From Capnocytophaga granulosa ATCC 51502 (GTDB taxonomy: Bacteria; Bacteroidota; Bacteroidia; Flavobacteriales; Flavobacteriaceae): 64,000 nt of DNA. Within the stretch, counting starts at the first letter, position 1. Each line of letters begins with the position of its first letter. Below the pieces are notes generated by a model. It was not told where the DNA came from. It made no database searches and saw only the letters and a program-made list of their open reading frames with translations. The stretch lies in the NCBI RefSeq assembly GCF_000411115.1, contig NZ_KE150253.1, forward strand, positions 500,153 through 564,152, written 5' to 3'. Both the position numbers and the translations under genes were made by a program. Of the stretch, positions 28,557 through 38,503 are shown piece by piece.

Positions 28557-29144
28557 ATGATAACACACCTTGAAGGTCGCTTGGTGGAGAAAACGCCTAC
28601 TTATATAGTCATAGACTGTAATGGCGTGGGCTACTGGGTGAACATTTCTTTGAATACTTTCTCGCAACTTCCTGATTCGGAGCGGGTTAAGGTGTATACC
28701 TACCTACAGGTGAAGGAAGATGCTCATACTCTTTTTGGCTTCTTTGACAAGAGTGAGAGGGAACTTTTTACCCTGCTTATCTCCGTATCGGGGGTGGGAG
28801 CTGCTACGGCACGGGTGATGCTCTCTTCGCTTTCGCCTACACAGTTGCGCAGTGCCATTATCAACAATGAGGTGCGCACTATACAGTCGGCTAAGGGGAT
28901 AGGGGCTAAGACGGCACAACGTATTATATTGGATCTCAGGGAGAAGGTACTCAAGCTTTCTGAAGATCCCTCCTTACCTACATTACCACAGGGACAACCC
29001 CATAAGGAAGAGGCTTTGGCAGCCTTGGAAGTATTGGGCTATCCAAGAAAAACAGCCGAAGGGGTAGTAGGAAAAATCCTCTCACAATCCAGCGAAGAAC
29101 TTTCTGTAGAACAGCTTATCAAACAAGCCTTAAAACAATTGTAA
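28557..29144 (+). CDS. ruvA: Holliday junction branch migration protein RuvA
   Basis: A 195-residue tetrameric DNA-binding protein that recognises Holliday junctions and loads the RuvB motor. N-terminal OB fold (MITHLEGRLVEKTPTYIVID), two helix-hairpin-helix motifs (LLISVSGVGAATARVML and SAKGIGAKTAQRIILDL) and the C-terminal RuvB-contacting domain (ALAALEVLGYPRKTAEGVV). sprA begins 4 nt after its stop, an arrangement common in gliding Flavobacteriia. No clear -7 box was found upstream. Confidence 0.95.
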   Translation: MITHLEGRLVEKTPTYIVIDCNGVGYWVNISLNTFSQLPDSERVKVYTYLQVKEDAHTLFGFFDKSERELFTLLISVSGVGAATARVMLSSLSPTQLRSAIINNEVRTIQSAKGIGAKTAQRIILDLREKVLKLSEDPSLPTLPQGQPHKEEALAALEVLGYPRKTAEGVVGKILSQSSEELSVEQLIKQALKQL

Positions 29145-29148
29145 CAAG

Positions 29149-32100
29149 ATGAACGGGAAATTATTTATAAAGTTATTTTTCTTTTTCTTCATGCTTCATG
29201 CTTTTGAGGCTTTTGCTCAAGAGAAAGATACCACAGAAAAGAAAAAGGATACGATCAAAACCAGTCGCTCCCTGCGCCGTTTGTTATTGAAGGATTCCGA
29301 CAGAATCTCTCGCAAGTATAAGTACAATGCGGCTTTGGACAAATATGTGTATAGCGAGAAGGTAGGGGAGTATGACATCTCTACCCCTATTTTCCTAACA
29401 CCCCAAGAGTACGAGAGCCTTGTGATGCGTGAGCGTATGGGCTTGTATTTCAGGGAGAAAAGTAGGGCTATGCAGCCTACCGCTCAAGGACAAACACCCA
29501 ATAATGCCCAGCGGGATTTGCTCCCTGAGTTCTATGTGAAGTCGGAGCTTTTCGAATCTATCTTCGGGGGGAATAATATAGATATTATCCCGCAGGGGAA
29601 TGTTGCCTTTGATTTGGGTTTGCGCTATACCAAGAACGATAACCCTTCTATAAGTCCTGAATATCGCAGTTCCTATGGGATTGATTTTGACCAGCGTATC
29701 AGCTTGGGCATACAAGGGAAGGTAGGTACCCGCCTCTCTATCAATGCGATGTATGACACCCAAGCGACATTTGACTTTCAGAATGTCTTCAAGCTGGAAT
29801 ATACGCCCAATGAGGACGATATAGTACGCAAGGTGGAACTGGGGAATGTGAGTTTGCCACTGAATAGCTCCCTTATCACAGGAGCGCAGAGCCTCTTTGG
29901 GGTGAAGACCGAACTCCAGTTTGGCCGTACTACCATAACAGGGGTGTTTTCCGAACAGCGCTCTCAGTCCCAGACAGTTACAGCTCAAGGGGGCGGTACT
30001 ATGCAGGATTTTGAAATCCGTGCGCTTGACTATGATGAGAATCGCAACTACTTCCTTTCCCAGTTCTTCAGAGACCAGTATGACCGTGCTTTGGAGAACT
30101 ATCCTTATATACGTAGCAAGGTGCAAATCGTACGTGTGGAGGTATGGGCAACCAACCGCTCCAATCGTACCTCTAACATTCGTAACATAGTAGCTTTGCA
30201 GGACTTAGGGGAAGCCAAGGCAGAGAATACCCGTATAGCGGGCAATGCGCCTGTAGGTTTCTTCCGTGGTTCCATAGGGGATAGGCCTACCAATGAGGCC
30301 AATAAGTACGACCCTACTCGTATAGACTCTCCTCAATCAGTACTTACCAAGGAGATTCGCGATGTAGCGACTATTCGTTCGGGATTTGGCACTATGTCGT
30401 CCTTGGTCAATGAGGGCTTTGACTATGCGGTTTTGGAAAATGCTCAGAAATTGGAAGAAGGTCGCGACTTCAAGGTTAATAAGCAATTGGGGTATATCTC
30501 TCTGAGTCAGCGACTTAATAACGATGAAATATTGGCTGTTGCCTACCAATACACCTACGAAGGAAATGTATATCAGGTAGGGGAGTTTGCCAACGATGGG
30601 ATCTCGGCTACAACCAATGCTTATATAGCGGGGCAGAACAAGATCACCAATAACTGTTTGGTGCTGAAGATGCTCAAGAGTAATCGTTTGGTTACAGGTG
30701 ATCCTATCTGGAACCTGATGATGAAAAACGTATATTCGCTCAATGCGGTGCAGATCAACCCTGATAACTTCCGCATGAACATCTTCTACAATGACCCTTC
30801 GCCAGTGAACTACATAGCCCCTGTAGATGAAGCTACTTGGAACAGAGAGCTCACCCGCAAGATACTACTTCAACTCTTTAACTTTGATAGGCTCAATGCT
30901 TACAATGACCCTGAAAATGGGGGAGATGGTTTCTTTGACTTTGTCGATGGTATCACCATAGACCCCGAATATGGGAAAATCATCTTCACCAAGGTAGAGC
31001 CTTTCGGGAAATATCTCTATGACAAATTGGGCGGGGGCAGTCGCTATAATGACCCTACTGCCTATCAGTCTACTTCTACCGCATGGAATGCCAACCAAAA
31101 GAAATATGTGTTCCGTTCCCTCTATACCGATATAAAGGCTAAGGCCTTGGAGGATGCCGAGCGCAACAAATTTACTCTTAAGGGACGCTATAAGTCCAAG
31201 GGAGGCCGTGGTATTTCCTTGGGTGCCTACAATGTCCCTCGTGGTTCGGTACGTGTAACCGTGGGTGGGCGTATCCTACAGGAGGGTATAGACTATACCG
31301 TTAATTACCAACAAGGTACTGTACAGATCATAGACCCAACGATAGAAAACTCTAACTTACCGATACAGGTATCAGTGGAGAATAATCTTATCTTCGGCGG
31401 ACAGAGTCGCCGCTTTATGGGAGTGAATGTGGAGCATAAGTTCAGTGATAAGTTTGTAGTGGGAACCTCGCTGATCAACATGCACGAGCGCCCCTACACC
31501 CGCAAGGCCAATTATGGACAGGAGCCAGTGAATAACACCATTTTTGGTTTTGGAGGAAGCTATTCTACGGAACTGCCTTTCCTTACTCGCTTGCTCAATA
31601 AGGTACCCTCCTTGCAGAGCGATGTGGCTTCCAACCTCTCCGTTCGTGGAGAGATGGCCTTCTTGCACCCTAGCAGCCCTCGCAGTTCCGACTTTGATGG
31701 AGAGGCAACGGCTTACTTAGACGACTTTGAGGCCGCTCAGACTACAGTGGATATTCGCGGTATGCGTTCGTGGTCATTGGCCAGCACGCCACTGAGGTTT
31801 GGTCAAGGCAGCTACCCGAACCAGACCCTCTATGGGAATGCCCCTGAAGATGTGGACAACCTTAAGAACGGCTACGGACGCGCTAAGTTGGCTTGGTATA
31901 GTATAGACCCTGTTTTCTACGGCAACAACAAGCCAGGCGATGTGAATGCTTCGGAGATTTCTAAGAACAGCACCCGCCGTGTCTATGTTAAGGAAATCTT
32001 CCCAGAGCGAGAATTGGCTCAGGGAGACTTGCTGGTACAGAACACTTTGGACTTGGCCTACTACCCCAATGCCAAAGGCTCTTACAACAACAACCCACAA

Positions 32101-35100
32101 GCGATGAGCAGCCTAGCGGCCTCTGACAAGTGGGGAGGTATCATGCGTGGTATCTCGGCTACCAACTTTGAAGAGAATAATATAGAATATATACAATTCT
32201 GGGTGCTAGACCCTTATACCTCAGGCGAGTTTACCCCTTCTGCTTCAGGAGAATTGGTGTTTGACTTAGGAAATATCTCCGAGGATATCCTCAAGGACGG
32301 CCGCAAGCAGTATGAGAATGGTTTGCCAGGGCTCTCTATACAGTCACCTACCTATACTACCGCTTGGGGGAAAACACCTGTATCCCAGTCATTGCTTTAT
32401 GCTTTTGATAGCAACCAAGAAAACCGCGCCTTGCAGGATATAGGTTTGGACGGACTTACCGATGAGCAGGAACGCGCCATCTATGCCAATAACTTGGTGG
32501 ATTCGCCTACTGACCCAGCCTTGGATAACTATGAGTATTATCTTTCCCGCTCAGGTGGGGTGCTTAACCGATACTATAATTATAATGGTACACAAGGCAA
32601 CTCCCCAGTGGCTGGCAATAGCCAAGCTGCCTCCCTCAACCCAGATACGGAGGACGTGAACAAGGATAACACCATGAGTACTGTCAATAGCTATTATGAG
32701 TACCGCGTGCCTATCCATGGCAATGTACAGCGTACAGACCGCTATGTGAGTGATATCAAGGAAGTATATGCAGAAACCCCTGATGGTCAGCCTGTTTTTG
32801 CCCGATGGATACAATATAAGATTCCTATCAAGGACGCCAATCGCCGTGAGTATGGTGGCGGGGGAGACTTACGCTCAGTAACCCATATCCGTATGTACCT
32901 CACAGGCTTTGCCTCCGATGTAGTACTCCGCTTTGGTACTTTGGACTTGGTGAGAGGCGACTGGCGACACTATACCAAATCGCTCAAGGACGACCTTTCG
33001 GCTCCTGATGCTGGTGCCAGCACTGAAATAGGTTCGGTGAATCTCATAGAGAATGGTACTCGTCAGCCGATACCTTACCGTATGCCTCCTGGGGTATATC
33101 GCGAGCAAATCAACCAGAACAATACGATTGTCAGCCAAAACGAGCAATCACTTTCCTATACCGTATGTGACTTATCGCCACGCGATGCTCGTGGAGTGTA
33201 TAAGAACCTCCATGCCGACTTGCGCCAGTACAAGCGTATCAAAATGTTTGTCCATGCCGAGCGCTATAAGAACCAACCCCTTGCCGATGGCGAGTTGGTG
33301 GCTTTCGTTCGCTTGGGTTCAGACCTATCGGAAAACTTCTATCAGGTGGAATTACCATTGCAGGTAACCCCCGCAGGAGCCTACTTGGCCGAAGGTATAT
33401 GGCCTGCTGCCAATAGCTTTGATATTCCTATGGATGCCCTCACCCAGATGAAGGCTAAAGGTATCAATAGCGGTAACTTGGCCAACCTTACTTATTATGA
33501 TGCGGCACTGAACCATATCGCCTCACCTACGACCACTCCTCATGTAATGGGGCAAAACCGCTATGCGATCAAGGGGAATCCCTCCTTGGCCGATGTGCAA
33601 ATCATCATGGTAGGGATTAAGAACGCAACGAGCAACCACGTCTGTGGAGAAGTATGGTTCAATGAATTACGTATGGCCGAGCTCGAGAACAAAGGCGGTT
33701 GGGCAGGTATTGCCGCTGTGGATCTCAATGCAGCCGACTTTATGGATATGTCTGTTACGGGGAAAATCAGTACTGTAGGCTTTGGTACTGTAGAGCAGAA
33801 GCCTAATGAGCGCAGCCGTGAGGAAGTAAAACAGCTTGATGCTATGATGAATATCAATGCAGGTAAGCTCTTCCCTAAGAAGTGGAATGTACAGATGCCT
33901 GTAGGGCTTAACCGTTCTTCCTCTGTGGCTACTCCTGAGTATGATCCTCAGTATGAGGATATCAAGCTCAAAGACCGCATAGCTGCCGCACAGACCCAAG
34001 CTCAAAAAGATCTTATCAAAGAACAAGCCGAGGACTATACCCTAAGGCGTGGTATCAGCCTTATCGGGGTGAAGAAGAACCTCGGTGAAGGCGAAAAGGC
34101 CAAAGTGTATTCCATAGAGAACTTTACGCTTAACTATGCCTATAACCAAATGGATCACCATGATTTTGAGATAGAAAGCCAAAGAGAACAAAATGTACGT
34201 ACAGGGGCGCTCTATGCCCATGCCTTCGAACAGAAGAAATGGGAACCCTTCAAAGGCAACCAGCAGGTAAGCGCCAGCAAGTACCTCAAGTGGCTATCGG
34301 AGGTGAATTTCAATTTCTTGCCGAATAATATCTATATAGGGCCTACCATTACTCGTGCCTTTGCACGTCAGCGTTTCCGTGAGGTGTATCCACTAGGCGT
34401 GAATCCTGATAATCAGGTGCCGCTTCCTGAGTTGCAACAGCGCAACTACCTATTTGATTGGCAATATGGTATCAACTATTCACTGACCAAGTCACTCAAG
34501 GTAAGCTATGATGCTACCAATAGCAATATAGTACGTAATTATTACCGCTATAATAATATAGGTGAGCGAGAGCTGAACAAGGAACTCACCCTATGGCATG
34601 ACTTCTGGAATCAGGGAACACCGAACCACTTCATGTCGGCTTTCAAGGTCAATTACGAATTGCCGTTGGATAAGCTACCTTACTTATCTTTTGTTAAGGC
34701 CTCCTATTCTTATACAGGAGACTTTGATTGGCAACGAGGCTCTGAGGCCTTGACCCAAGTGGCGGGACATCAGATCAATAAAGTACAGAATGCCAATACC
34801 CACAACCTAACGGCCAATATGACTTTTGACCGCTTCTATTCCTCTTTAGGAGTGAAGAACAAGGGACTTGGCCAGAAATCTACCGGTAAGGATCACCTCT
34901 TGCGCTTGGCTACCATGATCAAGCGTATTGGGGTAAGCTATACCGAGACTAACGGCTCTATGCTCCCAGGGTATTTGCCACAGGTAGGCTTCTTTGGTAC
35001 CTCCCAACCTTCGTTGCCGTTTGTTTTCGGTTGGCAAGATGACATTCGCTACGAAGCAGGTCGTCGCGGTTGGCTCACTCGTTTTGATGATTTCAACGAA

Positions 35101-36228
35101 CAGTTTATCCGCTCTACCAACAAGACCCTTAACCTAACGGCCAGTTTGCAGCCCGCCAATGATTTGCAAATAGACCTGAAGGCCGATCGTGAGTATATAG
35201 ACAACTTTGAAGAGACCTTCAATGCCGTACCAGGGTATTATAATCCGCTAATAGGCAATACTACGGGGAACTTTATGATCTCCGATAATATGATATTGAC
35301 CTCTTTCATGGCATCGGATGAGTATAGCTCTAAGGCCTTTGAGAAGTTCAAGGATAATAGAATCGTCATTGCAAGGCGCTTAGCCGCACAGCGAGGTATC
35401 AACCTTTCTGACCCTAACAACCTTGATGCCGATGGCTTTCCTAAGGGCTATGGCAAGAACAACCAAGCAGTGCTGATGCCTGCTTTCTATGCCGCTTATA
35501 CCGGGCGAGATGCCGAAGGGGTAACCTTGGGTGCTTTCCGCAGCTTCCCAATTCCTGCTTGGACAGTGCGTTATTCAGGACTGATGCGCCTTGAGAGCTT
35601 CAAGAATACTTTCCGCCGCTTCTCCCTCACCCATGGCTATCGTGCCAGCTATGCCTTGAGTGATTTCCGTACCAATCTGGAATATGTCAAGAATCCAGAC
35701 CAGTTAGACCAAGGAGGTAATTTCCGCAACGAAAAGCTCTTTACCAATGTGAACCTCGTAGAGCAGTTCTCTCCGCTGATTCGTATAGATGCCGAATTGC
35801 AGAACTCTCTGAGTGTAATGGGAGAAATACGTCGCGACCGTACCATCTCTATCAGCTTGGATAACAACTATCTCACCGAGCTTATGCGCCGAGAATACCG
35901 ATTGGGCTTGGGTTATCGTATCAAGGATATCAGCTTTGCCTCCCGCTTCAATGGGCACGATGTGATTATCAAGAGTGACCTGAACCTCAAGGCCGATATT
36001 GCCCTACGTCGTGACTTTACCGTGATCCGCAATATGGAACTCAATGATAACCAAGTAACCAACGGGCAAACCTCTTGGCTAGGTCGTTTCACGGCAGATT
36101 ACTCGTTCTCTAAGAACCTGTCAGGAATCTTCTATTTTGATTATTCCTTCTCTAAATACGCCATCTCTACCTCTTTCCCAATGACGACCATACGTACGGG
36201 AATTACAGTGAGATATACGTTTAATTAG
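29149..36228 (+). CDS. sprA: Type IX secretion translocon / gliding protein SprA
   Basis: A 2359-residue giant outer-membrane protein, full length for SprA. Known from Flavobacterium johnsoniae as the very large single-chain beta-barrel pore of the type IX secretion system, also required for gliding. Signal peptide about residues 1-24 (ending FEAFAQ). Family segments include the early LLPEFYVKSELFESIFGG and IDIIPQGNVAFDLGLRYT, repeated MYDTQATFDFQNVFKLEY and DFEAAQTTVDIRGMRSWSL blocks, and a terminal barrel strand ending VRYTFN. Translationally close to ruvA. It would export the type-B CTD proteases encoded at the left of this window. Intact, no frameshift seen. Confidence 0.96.
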   Translation: MNGKLFIKLFFFFFMLHAFEAFAQEKDTTEKKKDTIKTSRSLRRLLLKDSDRISRKYKYNAALDKYVYSEKVGEYDISTPIFLTPQEYESLVMRERMGLYFREKSRAMQPTAQGQTPNNAQRDLLPEFYVKSELFESIFGGNNIDIIPQGNVAFDLGLRYTKNDNPSISPEYRSSYGIDFDQRISLGIQGKVGTRLSINAMYDTQATFDFQNVFKLEYTPNEDDIVRKVELGNVSLPLNSSLITGAQSLFGVKTELQFGRTTITGVFSEQRSQSQTVTAQGGGTMQDFEIRALDYDENRNYFLSQFFRDQYDRALENYPYIRSKVQIVRVEVWATNRSNRTSNIRNIVALQDLGEAKAENTRIAGNAPVGFFRGSIGDRPTNEANKYDPTRIDSPQSVLTKEIRDVATIRSGFGTMSSLVNEGFDYAVLENAQKLEEGRDFKVNKQLGYISLSQRLNNDEILAVAYQYTYEGNVYQVGEFANDGISATTNAYIAGQNKITNNCLVLKMLKSNRLVTGDPIWNLMMKNVYSLNAVQINPDNFRMNIFYNDPSPVNYIAPVDEATWNRELTRKILLQLFNFDRLNAYNDPENGGDGFFDFVDGITIDPEYGKIIFTKVEPFGKYLYDKLGGGSRYNDPTAYQSTSTAWNANQKKYVFRSLYTDIKAKALEDAERNKFTLKGRYKSKGGRGISLGAYNVPRGSVRVTVGGRILQEGIDYTVNYQQGTVQIIDPTIENSNLPIQVSVENNLIFGGQSRRFMGVNVEHKFSDKFVVGTSLINMHERPYTRKANYGQEPVNNTIFGFGGSYSTELPFLTRLLNKVPSLQSDVASNLSVRGEMAFLHPSSPRSSDFDGEATAYLDDFEAAQTTVDIRGMRSWSLASTPLRFGQGSYPNQTLYGNAPEDVDNLKNGYGRAKLAWYSIDPVFYGNNKPGDVNASEISKNSTRRVYVKEIFPERELAQGDLLVQNTLDLAYYPNAKGSYNNNPQAMSSLAASDKWGGIMRGISATNFEENNIEYIQFWVLDPYTSGEFTPSASGELVFDLGNISEDILKDGRKQYENGLPGLSIQSPTYTTAWGKTPVSQSLLYAFDSNQENRALQDIGLDGLTDEQERAIYANNLVDSPTDPALDNYEYYLSRSGGVLNRYYNYNGTQGNSPVAGNSQAASLNPDTEDVNKDNTMSTVNSYYEYRVPIHGNVQRTDRYVSDIKEVYAETPDGQPVFARWIQYKIPIKDANRREYGGGGDLRSVTHIRMYLTGFASDVVLRFGTLDLVRGDWRHYTKSLKDDLSAPDAGASTEIGSVNLIENGTRQPIPYRMPPGVYREQINQNNTIVSQNEQSLSYTVCDLSPRDARGVYKNLHADLRQYKRIKMFVHAERYKNQPLADGELVAFVRLGSDLSENFYQVELPLQVTPAGAYLAEGIWPAANSFDIPMDALTQMKAKGINSGNLANLTYYDAALNHIASPTTTPHVMGQNRYAIKGNPSLADVQIIMVGIKNATSNHVCGEVWFNELRMAELENKGGWAGIAAVDLNAADFMDMSVTGKISTVGFGTVEQKPNERSREEVKQLDAMMNINAGKLFPKKWNVQMPVGLNRSSSVATPEYDPQYEDIKLKDRIAAAQTQAQKDLIKEQAEDYTLRRGISLIGVKKNLGEGEKAKVYSIENFTLNYAYNQMDHHDFEIESQREQNVRTGALYAHAFEQKKWEPFKGNQQVSASKYLKWLSEVNFNFLPNNIYIGPTITRAFARQRFREVYPLGVNPDNQVPLPELQQRNYLFDWQYGINYSLTKSLKVSYDATNSNIVRNYYRYNNIGERELNKELTLWHDFWNQGTPNHFMSAFKVNYELPLDKLPYLSFVKASYSYTGDFDWQRGSEALTQVAGHQINKVQNANTHNLTANMTFDRFYSSLGVKNKGLGQKSTGKDHLLRLATMIKRIGVSYTETNGSMLPGYLPQVGFFGTSQPSLPFVFGWQDDIRYEAGRRGWLTRFDDFNEQFIRSTNKTLNLTASLQPANDLQIDLKADREYIDNFEETFNAVPGYYNPLIGNTTGNFMISDNMILTSFMASDEYSSKAFEKFKDNRIVIARRLAAQRGINLSDPNNLDADGFPKGYGKNNQAVLMPAFYAAYTGRDAEGVTLGAFRSFPIPAWTVRYSGLMRLESFKNTFRRFSLTHGYRASYALSDFRTNLEYVKNPDQLDQGGNFRNEKLFTNVNLVEQFSPLIRIDAELQNSLSVMGEIRRDRTISISLDNNYLTELMRREYRLGLGYRIKDISFASRFNGHDVIIKSDLNLKADIALRRDFTVIRNMELNDNQVTNGQTSWLGRFTADYSFSKNLSGIFYFDYSFSKYAISTSFPMTTIRTGITVRYTFN

Positions 36229-36268
36229 TGACAAGTGACGAGTGACAAATGACAAGTGACTAATGATA

Positions 36269-36375
36269 AATGCAAATCAATAGTTGAAAAATATTTGTAT
36301 AATCTAATTCGTTAAGACGCAATTTATTGCGTCTTAGATAGTTAGTGAATAGTATTTTAACTATTGATTTGCATT
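36269..36375. mobile_element. Inverted-repeat element, family 1, copy C (107 bp)
   Basis: Perfect 17-nt terminal inverted repeats AATGCAAATCAATAGTT / AACTATTGATTTGCATT enclose one central palindrome GACGCAATTTATTGCGTC at 36316-36333. Its left side matches the outer left arm of copy A (TTAAGACGCAATT) and its right side the outer right arm (TTAGATAGTTAG), as if the interior of A had been deleted. Non-coding. Confidence 0.75.
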
Positions 36376-36421
36376 AATGGTATTAACCTTATATTTTTAA
36401 AATACTATAATACTTAAAAAA

Positions 36422-37000
36422 ATGAAAAAAATATTAATGACTATAGCGTTTGCTGCTCTTACCATAGCAGGCGCTAACGCACAAGTAAAATTTGGCGTTC
36501 GTGCAGGGCTTAACCTTGCTGATGTAGCTTCTAAAACAGATGGTGTAAAAGATGAGACAAAAATTCGTCCTTCTTTCTATGTGGGAGGTTTGGCAGAATT
36601 TGCCTTTAACGATGTCGTTCTTATGGAGGCAGGTCTTACTTATTCTAACCAAGGGTATAAGGCTAAAGAAGGTAACGATAAGGATATGCAATACACCCTT
36701 AACCTTCCTATATGGGTTAAGTATGATTTTGCAGGCTTCCGTCCTAAAGCAGGACTCTATGCAGGTTATATTGTTGAGCGTAAAGCAGAATGGGGAGGTA
36801 GGACAGTAATAAGAGATAGAGGTGCTTACAACTACTTTGACTATGGTATCAGCTTAGGAGCAGAATACAACTTGCCTAACAATGGTTTGTTCTTTGAAGC
36901 CTCTTATAACTGGGGCTTGGCGAATCTCCGAAAGAATGGAGACGCTAAAAATTACATTAACAATCGTGTAATTCAAGTAGGGGTAGGGTATAAGTTCTAA
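36422..37000 (+). CDS. Outer-membrane beta-barrel (porin-family) protein, tandem copy 1
   Basis: A 192-residue outer-membrane protein with signal peptide MKKILMTIAFAALTIAGANAQ. The remainder has the OmpX-like small-barrel pattern of Bacteroidota (PF13568-type): KFGVRAGLNLADV, FYVGGLAEFAFNDVVLMEAGL, FRPKAGLYAGYI, and a terminal strand ending in Phe (VIQVGVGYKF), the BAM recognition signal. Function unknown; an eight-stranded barrel is likely. First of three consecutive paralogues with the same spacing. Confidence 0.85.
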   Translation: MKKILMTIAFAALTIAGANAQVKFGVRAGLNLADVASKTDGVKDETKIRPSFYVGGLAEFAFNDVVLMEAGLTYSNQGYKAKEGNDKDMQYTLNLPIWVKYDFAGFRPKAGLYAGYIVERKAEWGGRTVIRDRGAYNYFDYGISLGAEYNLPNNGLFFEASYNWGLANLRKNGDAKNYINNRVIQVGVGYKF

Positions 37001-37123
37001 TTCCTTATTGGGAAGAGAGAAAAGTGACTTTGGCATGTTTTTTGAAACATTAGTGTCAGTTAATCAAGGATTGAAATATAGCTAATAACTCTATATTTCT
37101 AAAATCCCATAACCTTTAAAAAG
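37001..37123 (+). repeat. Duplicated 123-bp spacer, first copy
   Basis: Nearly identical to the spacer at 37706-37828 (both begin ATTCCTTATTGGGAAGAGAG), showing that gene plus spacer was duplicated as one unit of about 705 bp. Confidence 0.85.
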
Positions 37124-37705
37124 ATGAAAAAAATTTTAATAACTGTAGTGTTTGCAGCCCTTGCCATAGCAGGAGCTAATGCACAAGTAAAATTTGGCGT
37201 TCGTGCAGGGCTTAACCACACGGATCAGGCTGTTAAAGAATATGATATCAAGCAGGAAACAGTACCTCGTATTTCTTTTTATGTAGGTGGCTTGGCAGAG
37301 TATGCCTTTAATGATGTTGTCCTTATGGATGCAGGTCTTACCTACTCTAATCAAGGATATAAGACAAAAATAGGAGACGGAAAAGTTATAGACCATACCC
37401 TTAACCTCCCTGTATGGTTCAAGTACGACTTTGCTGGTTTCCGTCCTAAAGCAGGACTCTATGCAGGTTATATTCTTAATCATGAATTAAAAGGTAATAC
37501 AAGCTCTTCTTATTCCATAAAAGATGAGGATTACAACCACTTTGACTATGGTATAGGTCTAGGTGCTGAGTATAACCTCCCTAACAATGGTTTGTTCTTT
37601 GAAGCCTCTTATAACTGGGGCTTGGCGAATCTTAAAAAAAATGGAGATGCTAAGAACTATGAGAACAATCGTGTGATTCAAGTAGGGGTAGGGTATAAGT
37701 TCTAA
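37124..37705 (+). CDS. Outer-membrane beta-barrel (porin-family) protein, tandem copy 2
   Basis: 193 residues, same plan as its neighbours: signal peptide MKKILITVVFAALAIAGANAQ, barrel core FYVGGLAEYAFNDVVLMDAGL, C-terminal VIQVGVGYKF. Differences concentrate in two segments, residues about 33-47 and 116-133, which by barrel topology should be surface loops; the strands are nearly unchanged. That pattern suggests diversification of exposed loops after duplication. Confidence 0.85.
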   Translation: MKKILITVVFAALAIAGANAQVKFGVRAGLNHTDQAVKEYDIKQETVPRISFYVGGLAEYAFNDVVLMDAGLTYSNQGYKTKIGDGKVIDHTLNLPVWFKYDFAGFRPKAGLYAGYILNHELKGNTSSSYSIKDEDYNHFDYGIGLGAEYNLPNNGLFFEASYNWGLANLKKNGDAKNYENNRVIQVGVGYKF

Positions 37706-37828
37706 TTCCTTATTGGGAAGAGAGAAAAGTGACTTTGGCATGGTTTTTGAGACATTAGTGTCAGTTAATCAAGGATTGAAATATAGCTAATAACTCTATA
37801 TTTCTAAAATCCTATAATACTTAAAATA
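37706..37828 (+). repeat. Duplicated 123-bp spacer, second copy
   Basis: Matches the first spacer with only a few substitutions (for example GGTTTTTGAGAC against GTTTTTTGAAAC). No clear TAnnTTTG box inside. Confidence 0.85.
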
Positions 37829-38407
37829 ATGAAAAAAATTTTAATGACTGTAGCGTTTGCAGCCCTTGCCATAGCAGGAGCTAACGCACAAACAAAATTT
37901 GGCGTTCGTGCAGGGCTTAACCTTGCTGATGTAGCTCTTAAATCAGGGGATGTAAAGCAAGAATCTAAAATTCGCCCTGCTTTCTATGTAGGAGGTTTGG
38001 CAGAATTTGCCTTTAACGATGTAGTCCTTATGGATGCAGGACTTACTTACTCTAACCAAGGAGCTAAAGCCAAAGAAGGAGATGGTGCACTTAGACAACA
38101 TGCTCTCAACCTCCCTGTATGGTTTAAGTACGACTTTGCTGGTTTTCGCCCTAAAGCAGGACTCTATGCAGGTTATATCCTTAGCCAACAATTAAAAACA
38201 GGAAATGAGATAACCACTGTAGATAAAGATGATTATAAACATTTTGATTATGGTATTGGTTTAGGCGTAGAATACAACTTGCCAAACAATGGTTTGTTCT
38301 TTGAAGCCTCTTATAACTGGGGGTTGGCGAATTTGGAAAAAAATGGAGATTCCAAAAACTATGCTAACAACCGTGTAATCCAAGTAGGGGTAGGGTATAA
38401 GTTCTAA
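37829..38407 (+). CDS. Outer-membrane beta-barrel (porin-family) protein, tandem copy 3
   Basis: 192 residues, third paralogue: signal peptide MKKILMTVAFAALAIAGANAQ, core FYVGGLAEFAFNDVVLMDAGL, C-terminal VIQVGVGYKF. It varies from the others in the same two putative loop regions (ALKSGDVKQES and LKTGNEITTVDKDD). Followed by a GC-rich palindrome and a strong terminator that should end the three-gene unit. Confidence 0.85.
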   Translation: MKKILMTVAFAALAIAGANAQTKFGVRAGLNLADVALKSGDVKQESKIRPAFYVGGLAEFAFNDVVLMDAGLTYSNQGAKAKEGDGALRQHALNLPVWFKYDFAGFRPKAGLYAGYILSQQLKTGNEITTVDKDDYKHFDYGIGLGVEYNLPNNGLFFEASYNWGLANLEKNGDSKNYANNRVIQVGVGYKF

Positions 38408-38442
38408 TATCCCCCTGACCCCCGAAGGGGGGCAGAAATACA

Positions 38443-38480
38443 AGAAGCCGTTCCAAAAATCAGGAACGGCTTCTCTTTTG
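38443..38480 (+). terminator. Terminator after tandem barrel genes
   Basis: 12-bp stem AGAAGCCGTTCC / GGAACGGCTTCT followed by CTTTTG. A separate small GC palindrome (CCCCCGAAGGGGG) lies about 20 nt before it. Confidence 0.8.
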
Positions 38481-38503
38481 TAATATAAAAACTAATACCC
38501 TTA

